Shown here: piece after piece, positions 19,201 to 28,565 of the stretch | Numbering within the stretch: position 1 is the stretch's first letter | Layout: each line of letters begins with the position of its first letter | NCBI GenBank assembly: GCA_021323655.1 | Contig: JAJPKO010000027.1 | Coordinates: 1 to 64,000 of the forward strand | DNA from: Acidobacteriaceae bacterium | GTDB lineage: Bacteria > Acidobacteriota > Terriglobia > Terriglobales > Acidobacteriaceae | Direction of reading: 5' to 3' | DNA: 64,000 bases | Made by a program: the position numbers and the translations under genes | Notes under the pieces: generated by a model | Database searches by the model: none | What the model was told of the DNA's origin: nothing | Seen by the model: the letters and a program-made list of their open reading frames with translations, nothing else

Positions 19201-20651
19201 ACGTTCGCGACGATGGCCCCGTCGTCGCCATGCGCGTGAATCCCAGCGACCCGTACGGAAAGGTGCTCATCATCGCTGGCGGCAACGGTGAGCAGTTACT
19301 CACTGCTGCCCGCGCCGTTGCTTTAAGCAGTCCGCTCCTCCAGGGAAAGACCGCCCGCATCACTACCTTTCAGGCACCTGCGCCGCGTCAGGCGGATGAC
19401 GCACCTCTGTGGCTGAAGACCGACACAACATCCTCGCTCTGGGACTACGCCGGAGACACGGACCTCCAGAGCGATGGCTCCGGCCCACTTGCCGTCTATC
19501 TTCACGTACCACCCGACCTGTATTACGGCGATCGGCAGAACCTGCCGCTTCACGTGGACTACCGCTACAACGCCATCTCTCTTGCCAATGCCTCCACGCT
19601 GCGCATCACCGCCAACGGCGGACTGGTCAACGAGCTGCCGCTTCCGCACGAGAACAATCCCAAAAAATCCCTGTCTTATGACGCCGACGTGCCGCTTTCC
19701 GATATGCGGCCCTTCGCTAACACATTTCTCTTCAACTTCTATTTTCAAATCGCCAAGATGGGCAATTGCCAGGACACTCCGCCCATCAATCTCCAGGGCG
19801 CCATCCTGCGCAGCTCTTATCTCGATCTGCGCGGGCTGCACCACTGGGCTGCCATGCCCAACCTCGAGCTCTTCGCCAACGCCGGCTTTCCCTTTACGCG
19901 TTTTGCTGATCTTTCCCAAACCAGGATCATCCTTCCCTCCCGCCCTTCTCAGCAGGAGATGGAGGTCTATCTCACCTTGCTTGGATACTTCGGCGAACAG
20001 ACCGGCTACCCTGCGTTGCGCGTCCAGACCGGAGACACGTCCAAACTCGGCGGCGATGAAGACTACCTGGTTCTCGGCACGGCCGCAGACCAGCCCGCCT
20101 TCGATCGTCTCAACGATCACCTTCCCGTCCGCATTCAGGAAGCTGGTCTGACCGTCCGCGATACCGGCGGTCTCTTCGCCGCCATCAAGCGCGCGTGGTG
20201 GCAGGTGGCGGAAATGCGCCCTGACTGGTGGTGGAAGATCGGCCGTTTTGATCGCGATGGTCTCATCGAAAGCCTTGGCCAGCTACCCGAAGCCCTGTTG
20301 CAGGGCATCGAATCGCCCTGGCAGCCCGGCAGGTCAGTGGTCACCATCACCTTTCGCGACAAAGACTCCATTGCACCCTTCACCACTGCCTTCTGGAAGA
20401 CATCCATGTCCGGCGATATCAGCGAGTCGGTCAGTGTCCTGAACGGCAAGCAGTTCCACTCCTACCGTCTGGGAGAGCGCTATTACCACGTTGGCGACCT
20501 GCCTCTGTGGGCTCGCATCCGCTACTGGATCCGCAGCTTCCCCTGGCTCATCGTCGTGCTCACCTTTGTATTGGGTATCTTCATCGTGCCGTGGACCAAA
20601 TTGTGGCTGGACCACAGGGCGCGGGCCCGTCTTGAGGTCAAAAATCTATGA
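16263..20651 (+). CDS. bcsAB: Cellulose synthase BcsA-BcsB fusion
   Basis: About 1462 residues from ATG 16263 (ATGA overlap with bcsQ). BcsA part: several N-terminal membrane helices, the GT2 domain with DDG (~190), DCD (~238), TED (~334) and QRIRW (~371), more helices, then a PilZ domain with RKDVR (~574) and DISRGG (~601), the c-di-GMP site. BcsB part from about residue 740, preceded by a leader-like stretch (LLAAVLLGSCISARAQ) that probably acts as a membrane crossing, then carbohydrate-binding beta domains and a C-terminal helix (WLIVVLTFVLGIFIVPW). It polymerises UDP-glucose and passes the chain through the periplasm. The fusion resembles AcsAB of acetic acid bacteria. Confidence 0.95.
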   Translation: MKRIFTFWSSLGTRSSFFATLARFIVYTVLLFLAIECITIRFQWPEQLVLGTLTILLAYAIHRISDGEVVTLALMFASMLATARYAYWRITTVAEAIASQGRAIGWINILFMFVLLSAEFYAFSILFLGYIQTIRPLRRRPIPLPRDIDAWPHVDVLIPTYNEPLSVVRSTAFAALNMDYPQEKLHVYVLDDGRREEFRKFCEEVGVGYIIRKDNKHAKAGNINHALKLLDSPYVAIFDCDHVPTRSFLQVTLGWFLKDKKLGMLQTPHFFYSPDPFERNLHQFMSIPNEGELFYGVVQDGNDLWNATFFCGSCAVLRREALEEIGGIATETVTEDAHTSLRMQMRGWNTAYINIPQAAGLATESLSSHVGQRIRWARGMVQIMRTDNPLFVRGLKWPQRLCYFNAMVHFLYAGPRLVFLTAPLVYMLLGKINIPGYWIAITAYALPHLFLANVTNFRVQGKHRHSFWNEVYETVLAPYILGPTLLAFVNPKLGKFNVTAKGGIVKKSYFDKRIALPYIVLILLNVIALLIAPIRFFYWNAGHPGTVIMNVVWVLFNMVIVGTANAVAFESKQTRKDVRISLKMPVQIKLPNGKSLFGETADISRGGAWIRSEIPLNLPSSTRVKVIYPLRGQEAEFPAVVVKTEGLNLRLHHAELSLEQEELLTLVLYSGADTWLSRSEFREPDKPMRSFLRLVRLSVKGVWLALTAVVPTRKSGALKTARAEAAILLAAVLLGSCISARAQTAPPAGPAEGTFRSDFSLKDIGIPEAVVFRGVASGRNIPFSLPQTNIVQQASLKLQYAFSPGLIPQMSHLSVLLNGTLVATVPVPQNKADASVNQTVTLPLPADLLVRNNVLSFQFVGHYTQQCEDPANTTLWARVENTSQIQVSGSLIPLADDLGILPLPFYDGQVSSASSAIPFAFASSTADPSVQQAAGIVASWFGVVAKSRPLNFPISTGDILPKGNVVLFADNFSDLPPGLDVRDDGPVVAMRVNPSDPYGKVLIIAGGNGEQLLTAARAVALSSPLLQGKTARITTFQAPAPRQADDAPLWLKTDTTSSLWDYAGDTDLQSDGSGPLAVYLHVPPDLYYGDRQNLPLHVDYRYNAISLANASTLRITANGGLVNELPLPHENNPKKSLSYDADVPLSDMRPFANTFLFNFYFQIAKMGNCQDTPPINLQGAILRSSYLDLRGLHHWAAMPNLELFANAGFPFTRFADLSQTRIILPSRPSQQEMEVYLTLLGYFGEQTGYPALRVQTGDTSKLGGDEDYLVLGTAADQPAFDRLNDHLPVRIQEAGLTVRDTGGLFAAIKRAWWQVAEMRPDWWWKIGRFDRDGLIESLGQLPEALLQGIESPWQPGRSVVTITFRDKDSIAPFTTAFWKTSMSGDISESVSVLNGKQFHSYRLGERYYHVGDLPLWARIRYWIRSFPWLIVVLTFVLGIFIVPWTKLWLDHRARARLEVKNL

Positions 20652-21784
20652 GAGCAGCAGTCCTGATGGCGGCCGCCCTGTTTTCGCTTGTCTCTCAAGG
20701 TGGCACGACCCGGAAAGCCTGGCCGTTCTGGGAGCAGTACGCGTCCAGCTTTATCAGTCCGCAGGGACGTGTGATTGACCCCGACCGCAACGCCATGACC
20801 ACGTCGGAGGGCCAGTCCTATGCCCTCTTCTTTTCGCTTGTCGCCAATGATCGCGCGACCTTTGACCGCCTGCTTGCCTGGACAGAAAAGAACCTGGCCG
20901 GAGGCGATCTCGGCAGACAGCTCCCCGCATGGAGCTGGGGCACAAAACCCGACGGCTCCATGGGCATCATGGACCCCAATTCAGCCTCCGACGCAGATCT
21001 CTGGATTGCGTATTCAATCCTTGAAGCCGGAGACCTCTGGAAAAATCCTGCCTATACCCAAAAGGGAAGAGCGCTGCTTTCGCACATTGCGCACGAAGAA
21101 GTGGCCACAGTCCCCAGCATTGGTCCCGTGCTGTTGCCGGGAAAAGAAGGCTTCCATCCTACCCAGAACGAATGGCTCCTGAACCCGAGCTATTTCCCGC
21201 TTCCTGTCCTCATGGGAGCGGCCCACTTCGCTCCGGAAGGTCCATGGCTGAAGATGGCCCAGGGATTACCGGCATGGCTGAAGGAAGCAAGTCCTGCCGG
21301 GTTTGCCATGGATTGGGTAAAATGCGATGGCAAAGGCATTTCCGCAGCCGTCCCGCTGGGAAATTCATCCGAAGCGCCACGCGGCAGCTACGATGCAATC
21401 CGCGTTTACCTTTGGATTGGGATGGCCCCCGGAGAAATGCCCGGGCAGGCGCAACTGCTGAGTACGTTTGCTCCCATGGCGAAATATGTAAAGGCCAATG
21501 GAGCGCCGCCCGAAAGTGTCGCACCCGATGGCCGGGTTTTGAGCGCGGCCGCCCCTCCGGGATTTCTGGCTGCCGTCTTCCCTTATCTGCAGGCTACTGG
21601 CGATGTGTCCACGGCAGAGGCCCTGCTGCGCGAAGTCAAGGCGCGTATCCCACTTTCCACTGGCCTGCTCGGCACACCTGCCCGATATTACGACCAGAAC
21701 CTGGCGCTCTTTGCGCTCGGCTGGTATGAAAAACACTTCCGGTTTGCGCCGGACGGGACACTGAGGCTCGCATGGAAAAACTGA
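20648..21784 (+). CDS. bcsZ: GH8 endo-1,4-beta-glucanase of the cellulose operon
   Basis: A 378-residue periplasmic cellulase that trims or edits nascent cellulose. A short signal peptide is followed by the GH8 catalytic Glu in TTSEGQSYAL (residue 54) and Asp in NSASDADLWIAY (115/117). It overlaps the bcsAB stop by 4 bp (ATGA), and bcsC begins 13 bp before its end. The position and order match known bcs operons. Confidence 0.94.
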   Translation: MRAAVLMAAALFSLVSQGGTTRKAWPFWEQYASSFISPQGRVIDPDRNAMTTSEGQSYALFFSLVANDRATFDRLLAWTEKNLAGGDLGRQLPAWSWGTKPDGSMGIMDPNSASDADLWIAYSILEAGDLWKNPAYTQKGRALLSHIAHEEVATVPSIGPVLLPGKEGFHPTQNEWLLNPSYFPLPVLMGAAHFAPEGPWLKMAQGLPAWLKEASPAGFAMDWVKCDGKGISAAVPLGNSSEAPRGSYDAIRVYLWIGMAPGEMPGQAQLLSTFAPMAKYVKANGAPPESVAPDGRVLSAAAPPGFLAAVFPYLQATGDVSTAEALLREVKARIPLSTGLLGTPARYYDQNLALFALGWYEKHFRFAPDGTLRLAWKN

Positions 21785-24700
21785 CCCGTCAATCAGCCCG
21801 AATCTGCACCCTTGCACTCCTCTGCGCATTTTCCATTGGCACCTCCACTCCTGCACTGGCCCAGTCTGCCTCAGAAAAGGCGCTGCTCGCCAAGGCCCAG
21901 AAACTGGCCGAGTCCGGCCATCTGGACATGGCCGCCCAGACGTGGGAACAGGTGCTTCTCGCTGACCCCAACAATCGCGAAGCCCTTCTCGGCATCTCCA
22001 AAGCGGACATGCAGCTGGGCAAGACCGCTGACGCGCGCCGCTATCTTGACCGCCTGCGCGCAGCCGGAGGAACCCAGCAGGAAATCACAAAGATTCTCGA
22101 AACACCCCGCACCCAGTCGCGCTCCGAGCGCCTCGAGGAAGCCGGACGTTTCGCCCAGGAAGGCAACTACTCCGAGGCCATGCGCGTCTACCGCGAGGTC
22201 TTTGGTGACAAGCCCCCCGCGGGAGACTATGCCCTGGCCTACTATGACACGGAAGCCGCCATTCCCTCCGAGCGCGCCCACGCAGTCGAAGGGCTGCGCA
22301 GTCTTGCAAAGCGGTTTCCTGCCGATTCCCGCTACGCCGTCACTCTCGGCCGTGTCCTCACCTACGATCCGAAGACCCGCGCCGAAGGCATCGCCATCCT
22401 CCGCCAGTATCCGCAGGTGCCCGATGCACAGGCCGCTCTGCATCAGGCCGAGACATGGAGCGCCAGCACTGGCAATGCCGCCGCCCCGGAACGCGTCACC
22501 GCCCCTGCCGGGAATCCACTCGAGGCAGCCGCGTATCACGCACTCAACAGTGGACGCCTCAATGAAGCCAAAGAAAAATTCCAGGATCTGATCGCCAAAC
22601 AGCCCCGCAATGCCCGCGCTCTCGCTGGAATGGGCTACCTCTACATGCGGCAGCAGGATTTTGTCTCCGCCGCCGATTACTTTGAGCGTGCCCGCGCTGC
22701 CGGAGAGCACGGCCTCGACAGCGCCATTGCCAATGCGCATTTCTGGCAGAAGATGACCGATGCCGGAAATGAGCTCGGTTCAGGCCGCGCCGAGTCCGCC
22801 ATCGCAGGCTACCAGGCCGCCCTGCAAATCAAGCCCAACAACACTGATGCACTCGAAGGACTGGGCAACGCCTTTCAACAGACCGGCGACTACCAGCAGG
22901 CCGCGCAGACACTCGAAAAAGTCGTTCGCCTTGACCCGCAGCGCACATCGGCATGGCGCAATCTTCTCCTCACCCAATCCTCAGCCAACGACTCGCAGGC
23001 CGTGGTGGACACAAGCGTTCGCTTGCCGCGCAATGTGCGCGCGCAGCTTTCGAGTGACCCGGATTACCTCCGCGTCCTCGCGCAGGCATATCAGGCCCTC
23101 GGCAGAAAGTCCGACGCCGACAAGGTCATCGCCCAGGCACTTGCCCTGCCTTTTCCCAATGAAGGGCGCGACCTGCCCGTTGCAAAACAGCTGCAATATG
23201 CCGGCCTGCTGCTCGCCGCCAGACGTTATGCCCCTGCCATCCGCCTTTATCGGCAGGTAGTGGCGCAGGACCCTGAAAATGCCGGGGCATGGCGCGCCCT
23301 GATCGCTGCCCAGCACGAGAGCAATCATGATGAGGAGGCCCTCACCACCATTGGCCAGATGCCACAGTCATTGCTCGGCCAGCAGCAGAATGATCCCGAC
23401 TTTCTCGTCCTTGCCGGATCCATCTATCAGTCGCGCCACGACTATCCTCGCGCCGCAAAGTATCTGGAAAAAGCGCTCTCGCTGAACCCGGCTTCTTCCA
23501 CCACCGTGGCCCTCCAGCTTGCCGATGTCTATGCCGCTGAGGGAAACACGCAGAAGGCATACACCATCTATCGCGGAGAACTGGACCAGGACCAGTCCAG
23601 CCAGCAGGCATGGCGCGGGCTGTTGAATGCTCTGCATCAGTCAGGGCGTGACCGCGAAGCACTGCGCCAGATCGCCTCCATGCCGGAACCAGTCCGGCTT
23701 CGCCTGGAGGCCGATCCTGGCTACCTGCAGACGGTTGCCGCCATTCAGGTCTCCACTGGTCAGTCTCAGGCTGCCCTGCGCAGCTTCCAGCGCATCCTTG
23801 ATATTTATCACGACCAGGACCAGGATGTCCCCGTCGCCACGCAGATTCAATATGGATGGGTACTCCTCAAGGCCGGGGATGACCGCAAGCTGTATTCGCT
23901 GGTCTCCAGCCTCTCTGCTTCCGGTGAGATGACCGACGAGCAGCAGGCTGACTTCAACAGCCTGTGGGCCGCCTGGAGTGTGCAGCGCGCCAACACCCTT
24001 CTCGCTGCCGGAGATCAGCGCCGCGCTGTTGCCATTCTGCAGGCCGCCACACAGGCATTTCCCAAAAATCCGCGAATCTACTCGGCACTCGCCGCGGCCT
24101 ACCTCAAAGCGGGCGAGCCAAAGCAGGCCGTCGCCATTTATTCCTCGCTCGATATGGACCACGCCACGCTGTCCCAGTATCAGGGCGCGATTGGCGCAGC
24201 ACTCGCCGCGCGCGACATGAAGCACGCGCAGGACTGGCTCGAAAGCGCCCTGGGCCAATACAAGAACGACGCAACCATCCTGAAGATGGCCGCGCAGTAT
24301 GAGCAGGCGCGCGGCAACGCAGAACGCGCCGCCGCCTACTATCGCGCCGCCCTCGACGCCCTGGGCCCTGCTTCACCCGGCGATGTTCTCTCTCCCTCCG
24401 GCCCGTCCGCTACACAGCAGTTGATGCAACTGCTCGCTCCCACCGGACGCGCCACGCTCTCCGCACCGGACAACATCAATCAGCACGGCACCGATGTTTC
24501 CTGGCAGAATGCCCCCAGCGAAACCACGCCCACTCTCGGCGATTTCGCTGAATCCGGCCCGGGTCAGTCTGCGGCTTCGTCCATCGAGCAGCAGAACACA
24601 GCTACGCTCGACAGCTTTTCCAGCGATGCCGAGACACCTTCCGGCCATCGCTCCATCCACCCCGCAGAAGCGCCCCCCACGGAGGCCGCCCCGGAGACCG

Positions 24701-26187
24701 CTGCCCATATCGAATACCTGCGCCCCGCACCAGCCCGCGTTGCCTCCATCCAGCCCGCCGCCACGCAATCTCCGGCGCAGTCTCACCATCGCCTTACCTT
24801 CACGAATGATCCCAATCCAGCCAGCCGCCTCCAGTCCGCCGTGCAGGAAATGAACGGTCAGGCGCAACCGCCAGACTCCGGGACACCCGCGCCCGTCGAA
24901 CCAACTGCACGGCCTCAGCAGAATTTCCTCACCACTCCGGCCCCCGCGGCAAAAACAGCCGAATTGCCTCCTCTTACCGGCCCCGCGCCCACGCACGTGG
25001 TACGCCAGAAGACCGAGCGCGAGCAGATTGAAGACCAGCTCGCCAAAATCCGGGGTGAATCCAGCGCCTGGATCGGCGGCTCCTCCGGTGTGGACTACCG
25101 CAGCGGTCAGCCCGGATACGACCGCCTCGCCAACTACACCACCGAAATCGAAAGTTCTGGCATGATTGGCCCAAACGTTCGCGCCACCGTCATCGCCCGC
25201 CCCGTCCTGCTCGATTCTGGAACAGCCACCACCACCGCCACCTTCCAGCAGGGGACCCTGCCCGCCACCTCCACCCCTTATTTGCAGTCAGCCGCGGGCA
25301 TCGGCGGCGAGTTCCAGCTCCGCACCTCATCCTTCGGCGCCAGCATCGGCTACACCCCCCACGGTTTCCTGATTGAGAACACGACCGGAAGTCTCTACGT
25401 GCATCCGCTACAGTCGCACTTTACTCTCACCTTCAACCGCGCTCCCATCATGGACACGCAGCTCTCCTACGCCGGACTGCGCGACCTCGGCAGCAAAGGA
25501 CCCAACTATATCGGCAATATCTGGGGTGGAGTCATCTCCAACGCCGGCGAAGTGCAGCTTGCCTTCGGTGACGCCCTCTCCGGATGGTACATCCAGGGCG
25601 GCGGCCAATACATCACCGGACGCCATGTGCAGGACAACCGCCGCCTCGACGGCGACGCCGGTGCCTATTGGCAGGTCTGGCACCATCCCGACTACGGCAC
25701 CGTCAGCCTGGGCATGAACTTCTTCGGTATGCACTACGACCACAACCTGCGCTACTTCACCTATGGACAGGGCGGTTATTTCAGCCCCGCGGCTTACATG
25801 CTCGCCGGAGTGCCCTTCACCGTGAACGGCCACCGTGGCCCGCGCTTCCACTACCGCGTGACCGGTAGCTTTGGCGTCCAGGCATTCCAGGAGAACTCCA
25901 CTCCGTATTATCCGCTCGATCCCACCATTCAGTACGCGCGCAACAATCCCTACTACCCTGAGAGCACCAGCGTCAGCGGCAACTACAGCCTTGACGCGGA
26001 AGGCGCCTACGCAGTGGCCGAGAAATGGTATGTGGGCGGTTATCTCAACTTCAACAACACCCGCGACTATGCCTCCAACAAGATCGGCTTCTACCTCCGT
26101 TACCTCTTTCGGCCGCAGCCTGTGGGCGAAAACGGCCCCACCGGGCTCTTCCCCATACAGGGTGTCCGTCCGCTTCAGGTGCCATAA
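21772..26187 (+). CDS. bcsC: Cellulose export protein BcsC (TPR plus outer-membrane barrel)
   Basis: 1471 residues. The signal peptide (TLALLCAFSIGTSTPALAQ) is followed by about 850 residues of TPR repeats, a Pro/Ala/Thr-rich linker (about 890-1080) and the BCSC C-terminal barrel (from TEREQIEDQLAKIRGE to YLFRPQP). The TPR part bridges the periplasm and the barrel lets cellulose leave through the outer membrane. The linker is longer than I would expect. It is the last gene of the operon, followed by a strong hairpin at 26197-26232. Confidence 0.94.
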   Translation: MEKLTRQSARICTLALLCAFSIGTSTPALAQSASEKALLAKAQKLAESGHLDMAAQTWEQVLLADPNNREALLGISKADMQLGKTADARRYLDRLRAAGGTQQEITKILETPRTQSRSERLEEAGRFAQEGNYSEAMRVYREVFGDKPPAGDYALAYYDTEAAIPSERAHAVEGLRSLAKRFPADSRYAVTLGRVLTYDPKTRAEGIAILRQYPQVPDAQAALHQAETWSASTGNAAAPERVTAPAGNPLEAAAYHALNSGRLNEAKEKFQDLIAKQPRNARALAGMGYLYMRQQDFVSAADYFERARAAGEHGLDSAIANAHFWQKMTDAGNELGSGRAESAIAGYQAALQIKPNNTDALEGLGNAFQQTGDYQQAAQTLEKVVRLDPQRTSAWRNLLLTQSSANDSQAVVDTSVRLPRNVRAQLSSDPDYLRVLAQAYQALGRKSDADKVIAQALALPFPNEGRDLPVAKQLQYAGLLLAARRYAPAIRLYRQVVAQDPENAGAWRALIAAQHESNHDEEALTTIGQMPQSLLGQQQNDPDFLVLAGSIYQSRHDYPRAAKYLEKALSLNPASSTTVALQLADVYAAEGNTQKAYTIYRGELDQDQSSQQAWRGLLNALHQSGRDREALRQIASMPEPVRLRLEADPGYLQTVAAIQVSTGQSQAALRSFQRILDIYHDQDQDVPVATQIQYGWVLLKAGDDRKLYSLVSSLSASGEMTDEQQADFNSLWAAWSVQRANTLLAAGDQRRAVAILQAATQAFPKNPRIYSALAAAYLKAGEPKQAVAIYSSLDMDHATLSQYQGAIGAALAARDMKHAQDWLESALGQYKNDATILKMAAQYEQARGNAERAAAYYRAALDALGPASPGDVLSPSGPSATQQLMQLLAPTGRATLSAPDNINQHGTDVSWQNAPSETTPTLGDFAESGPGQSAASSIEQQNTATLDSFSSDAETPSGHRSIHPAEAPPTEAAPETAAHIEYLRPAPARVASIQPAATQSPAQSHHRLTFTNDPNPASRLQSAVQEMNGQAQPPDSGTPAPVEPTARPQQNFLTTPAPAAKTAELPPLTGPAPTHVVRQKTEREQIEDQLAKIRGESSAWIGGSSGVDYRSGQPGYDRLANYTTEIESSGMIGPNVRATVIARPVLLDSGTATTTATFQQGTLPATSTPYLQSAAGIGGEFQLRTSSFGASIGYTPHGFLIENTTGSLYVHPLQSHFTLTFNRAPIMDTQLSYAGLRDLGSKGPNYIGNIWGGVISNAGEVQLAFGDALSGWYIQGGGQYITGRHVQDNRRLDGDAGAYWQVWHHPDYGTVSLGMNFFGMHYDHNLRYFTYGQGGYFSPAAYMLAGVPFTVNGHRGPRFHYRVTGSFGVQAFQENSTPYYPLDPTIQYARNNPYYPESTSVSGNYSLDAEGAYAVAEKWYVGGYLNFNNTRDYASNKIGFYLRYLFRPQPVGENGPTGLFPIQGVRPLQVP

Positions 26188-26196
26188 CATGGTCTT

Positions 26197-26232
26197 GGCC
26201 TGAAAAGGGTTGCCCGTAATCCTTTTCAGGCC
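26197..26232 (+). terminator. Hairpin after the cellulose operon
   Basis: A perfect 12-bp inverted repeat, GGCCTGAAAAGG and CCTTTTCAGGCC, separated by 12 nt and starting 9 bp after the bcsC stop. There is no U-tract of note after it. It probably ends the bcs transcript or protects its 3' end. Confidence 0.75.
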
Positions 26233-26273
26233 ATACACATCTAAGCATGGGGACAGAAAGGGACACCTTCCTC

Positions 26274-28094
26274 ATGCAGAGAATCGAAGATTATGGCGCA
26301 ATCGGCAACATGCGCTCCATTGCTCTGGTAAGCACACGCGGCGCAATTGATTTCTTCTGTTTTCCAAGATTTGACTCCCCGACCGTCTTCGCTGCTCTCC
26401 TCGACGGCAAGTCGGGCGGCACCTTCTGCATAGAACCAGACCTCGGAAATCTTCGCACCAAACAGCTCTACCTGCCCGATACCAACATCCTGCTCACGCG
26501 CTTCCTCTCCGATTCCGGCGTCGTCGAGCTGACCGACTTCATGCCCATTCTTGCCGGAAAAAAAGGCGAAATCTACGCCCACCAAATCGTCCGCATCGTC
26601 CGCATCATCAAAGGAGAAGTCCGCTTCCACGTCCGCTGCTCTCCCCGTTTCAACTACGCCCGCAGCGGGCACAAAGCCATCTGCGGCGACAACGCTGTCC
26701 TCTTTTGTCCCGATTGTGCAGACGTCCCCAGAATGGCCCTGCACGCAACCGTTCCGCTGCTCCTCGATGGCAGCGACGCCATAGCCGATTTCACGCTCAA
26801 GCCCGGCGAATCCGCTACCTTCACCTTTGGCGAAGCAAGCCCCGAAATCAAAATCCTCGACCCCGAGGCCATCGAGAACCACTTCCAGCAAACCGCCCAT
26901 TACTGGCGCGACTGGATCAGCCGCTCCAGTTACAAGGGCCGCTGGCGCGAGATGGTCAACCGCTCTGCGCTCATGCTCAAGCTCCTGTGCAGCCAGGAGT
27001 ACGGCTCTCTTATTGCCGCTCCCACCTTCGGCCTGCCGGAAAGAATCGGCGGCGAGCGCAACTGGGACTACCGCTATACCTGGCTCCGTGATGCATCCTT
27101 TTCCCTCTACGCTTTTCTCCGCCTGGGCTTTACTGAGGAGGCCCGCAGCTTCACCGAGTGGCTGCACGGCCGCCTTCATGAAGACGCCGAGCACGGCCCG
27201 CTCCAGGTCATGTACCGCGAAGACGGCAGTCAGGAGCTCGACGAGTCCATCCTTGAAAACATGAGCGGCTATCGCGATTCGCGCCCCGTCCGCATCGGCA
27301 ACGGCGCCTCCAGACAGTTGCAGCTCGACATTTACGGCGAGCTCATGGACGCCATCTACCTCTCCAACAAATATGGCGACGCAACTTCCTATGACGATTG
27401 GCGCGGTGTCTGGCGCATCCTCGAATGGCTGGGGAACAACTGGCAGCGCGCCGACGAGGGCATATGGGAGGTGCGCGGCGGCCGCAGAAAATTCCTGCAC
27501 TCCCGCCTCATGTCCTGGGTCGCCTTCGACCGCGCCATACGTCTCGCGCGCAAGCGTTCGCTCAACGCCCCTCTGGGCGATTGGCTCAAGACCCGCGATG
27601 CCATCTACGACGACATCTTCAAAAATTTCTGGGACGATTCGCTTCAGTCCTTTGTCCAGTACCAGGGCTCAAAAAATCTCGATGCAGCCACTCTGCTCAT
27701 GCCGCTCATGCGCTTCATGAGCCCCGTAGACCCGCGCTGGCTCTCCACCCTGAAAGCCATCGAAGATCGCCTTACCGAGGACAGTCTCGTCTATCGCTAC
27801 GACACGCAAGGCGAGCACATTGACGGCATGACCGGAATGGAGGGCAGCTTCACCGCCTGCTCTTTCTGGTACATCGAGTGTCTCGCCCGCGCCCATCAGT
27901 TGGACAAGGCCCGCCTGCTCTTCGACAAAATGCTTGGCTATGCCAACCACCTCGGCCTCTACTCAGAGGAGCTGGGCAGCAGCGGCGAACACCTGGGAAA
28001 CTTCCCCCAGGCCTTCACCCACCTGGCCCTCATCAGCGCCGCCACATACCTGGACCGCGCCCTGTCAGAAAAAGAATTCGGCCCCTGGCATTGA
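26274..28094 (+). CDS. GH15-family glycosidase (glucoamylase/trehalase-like)
   Basis: About 606 residues from ATG 26274, where relatives begin (MQRIEDYGAIGN); ATG 26247 is an in-frame alternative. A beta-sandwich N-terminal domain (GAIDFFCFPRFDSPTVFAALL) is followed by an (alpha/alpha)6 barrel with NWDYRYTWLRDASFSLYAF and LYSEELGSSGEHLGNFPQAF. There is no signal peptide, so it is cytoplasmic. Members hydrolyse alpha-1,4-glucan ends or trehalose; I cannot separate these by eye. It follows bcsC after a hairpin, so it is probably transcribed on its own. Confidence 0.9.
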   Translation: MQRIEDYGAIGNMRSIALVSTRGAIDFFCFPRFDSPTVFAALLDGKSGGTFCIEPDLGNLRTKQLYLPDTNILLTRFLSDSGVVELTDFMPILAGKKGEIYAHQIVRIVRIIKGEVRFHVRCSPRFNYARSGHKAICGDNAVLFCPDCADVPRMALHATVPLLLDGSDAIADFTLKPGESATFTFGEASPEIKILDPEAIENHFQQTAHYWRDWISRSSYKGRWREMVNRSALMLKLLCSQEYGSLIAAPTFGLPERIGGERNWDYRYTWLRDASFSLYAFLRLGFTEEARSFTEWLHGRLHEDAEHGPLQVMYREDGSQELDESILENMSGYRDSRPVRIGNGASRQLQLDIYGELMDAIYLSNKYGDATSYDDWRGVWRILEWLGNNWQRADEGIWEVRGGRRKFLHSRLMSWVAFDRAIRLARKRSLNAPLGDWLKTRDAIYDDIFKNFWDDSLQSFVQYQGSKNLDAATLLMPLMRFMSPVDPRWLSTLKAIEDRLTEDSLVYRYDTQGEHIDGMTGMEGSFTACSFWYIECLARAHQLDKARLLFDKMLGYANHLGLYSEELGSSGEHLGNFPQAFTHLALISAATYLDRALSEKEFGPWH

Positions 28095-28250
28095 GCGGAG
28101 CGCGCTGCCGAAAGGAACCGCATCATAACGCGTGCGATTTGTTGCGCGAGCAACCACCTTCCCAGAGCGCATCGGGCAGATCAATCCTCGGTGCCCGGGT
28201 GCCTGCCCCATGTCTTGAATAGACCTGGTCCAAACTAGTCCGCGCGATGC

Positions 28251-28270
28251 AGAATCCTTCGCAGGATGAC
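28251..28270. repeat. Partial copy of the dispersed repeat
   Basis: AGAATCCTTCGCAGGATGAC shares the CCTTCG and CAGGATGAC blocks seen at 8421-8452 and, inverted, at 49426-49460. It lies in the 227-bp gap between the GH15 gene and tRNA-Pro, in which I see no gene. Confidence 0.4.
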
Positions 28271-28321
28271 TTCCGGCATAGGAATGCTCGACTGACATAA
28301 GAAAGAGATGAAGAAGAGAAA

Positions 28322-28398
28322 TGGTCGGGACGGGCAGATTTGAACTGCCGACCCCTCGCACCCCAAGCGAGTGCTCTACCAGGCTGAGCCACGTCCCG
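28322..28398 (-). tRNA. tRNA-Pro (anticodon GGG)
   Basis: The complement folds as a full cloverleaf: acceptor CGGGACG with CGTCCCG, D-stem GCTC with GAGC, anticodon stem CTCGC with GCGAG around loop TTGGGGT (anticodon GGG, reading CCC and CCU), and T-stem GGCAG with CTGCC around TTCAAAT. The discriminator is A and the 3' CCA is encoded (28322-28324). Length is 77 nt including CCA. Confidence 0.96.
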
Positions 28399-28565
28399 AC
28401 ACGAGGGTTCCTCTTCAGTGTACACGACACAACCCGCTACTTAAGGTACGCCTACTGTTGATAATTCAGTCGAGCCGGCCCCTGCCGCTGTGTCAAAAAT
28501 ATCGCGGAAGGAATGTTTCTCCTAAATCCCCTGAATCGTAGACTTTACGCGCAAAGTACCCAAGG

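Noticed and set aside
28399-28565. Integration scar at tRNA-Pro
   Set aside because: No integrase gene and no duplicated tRNA 3' end seen nearby.
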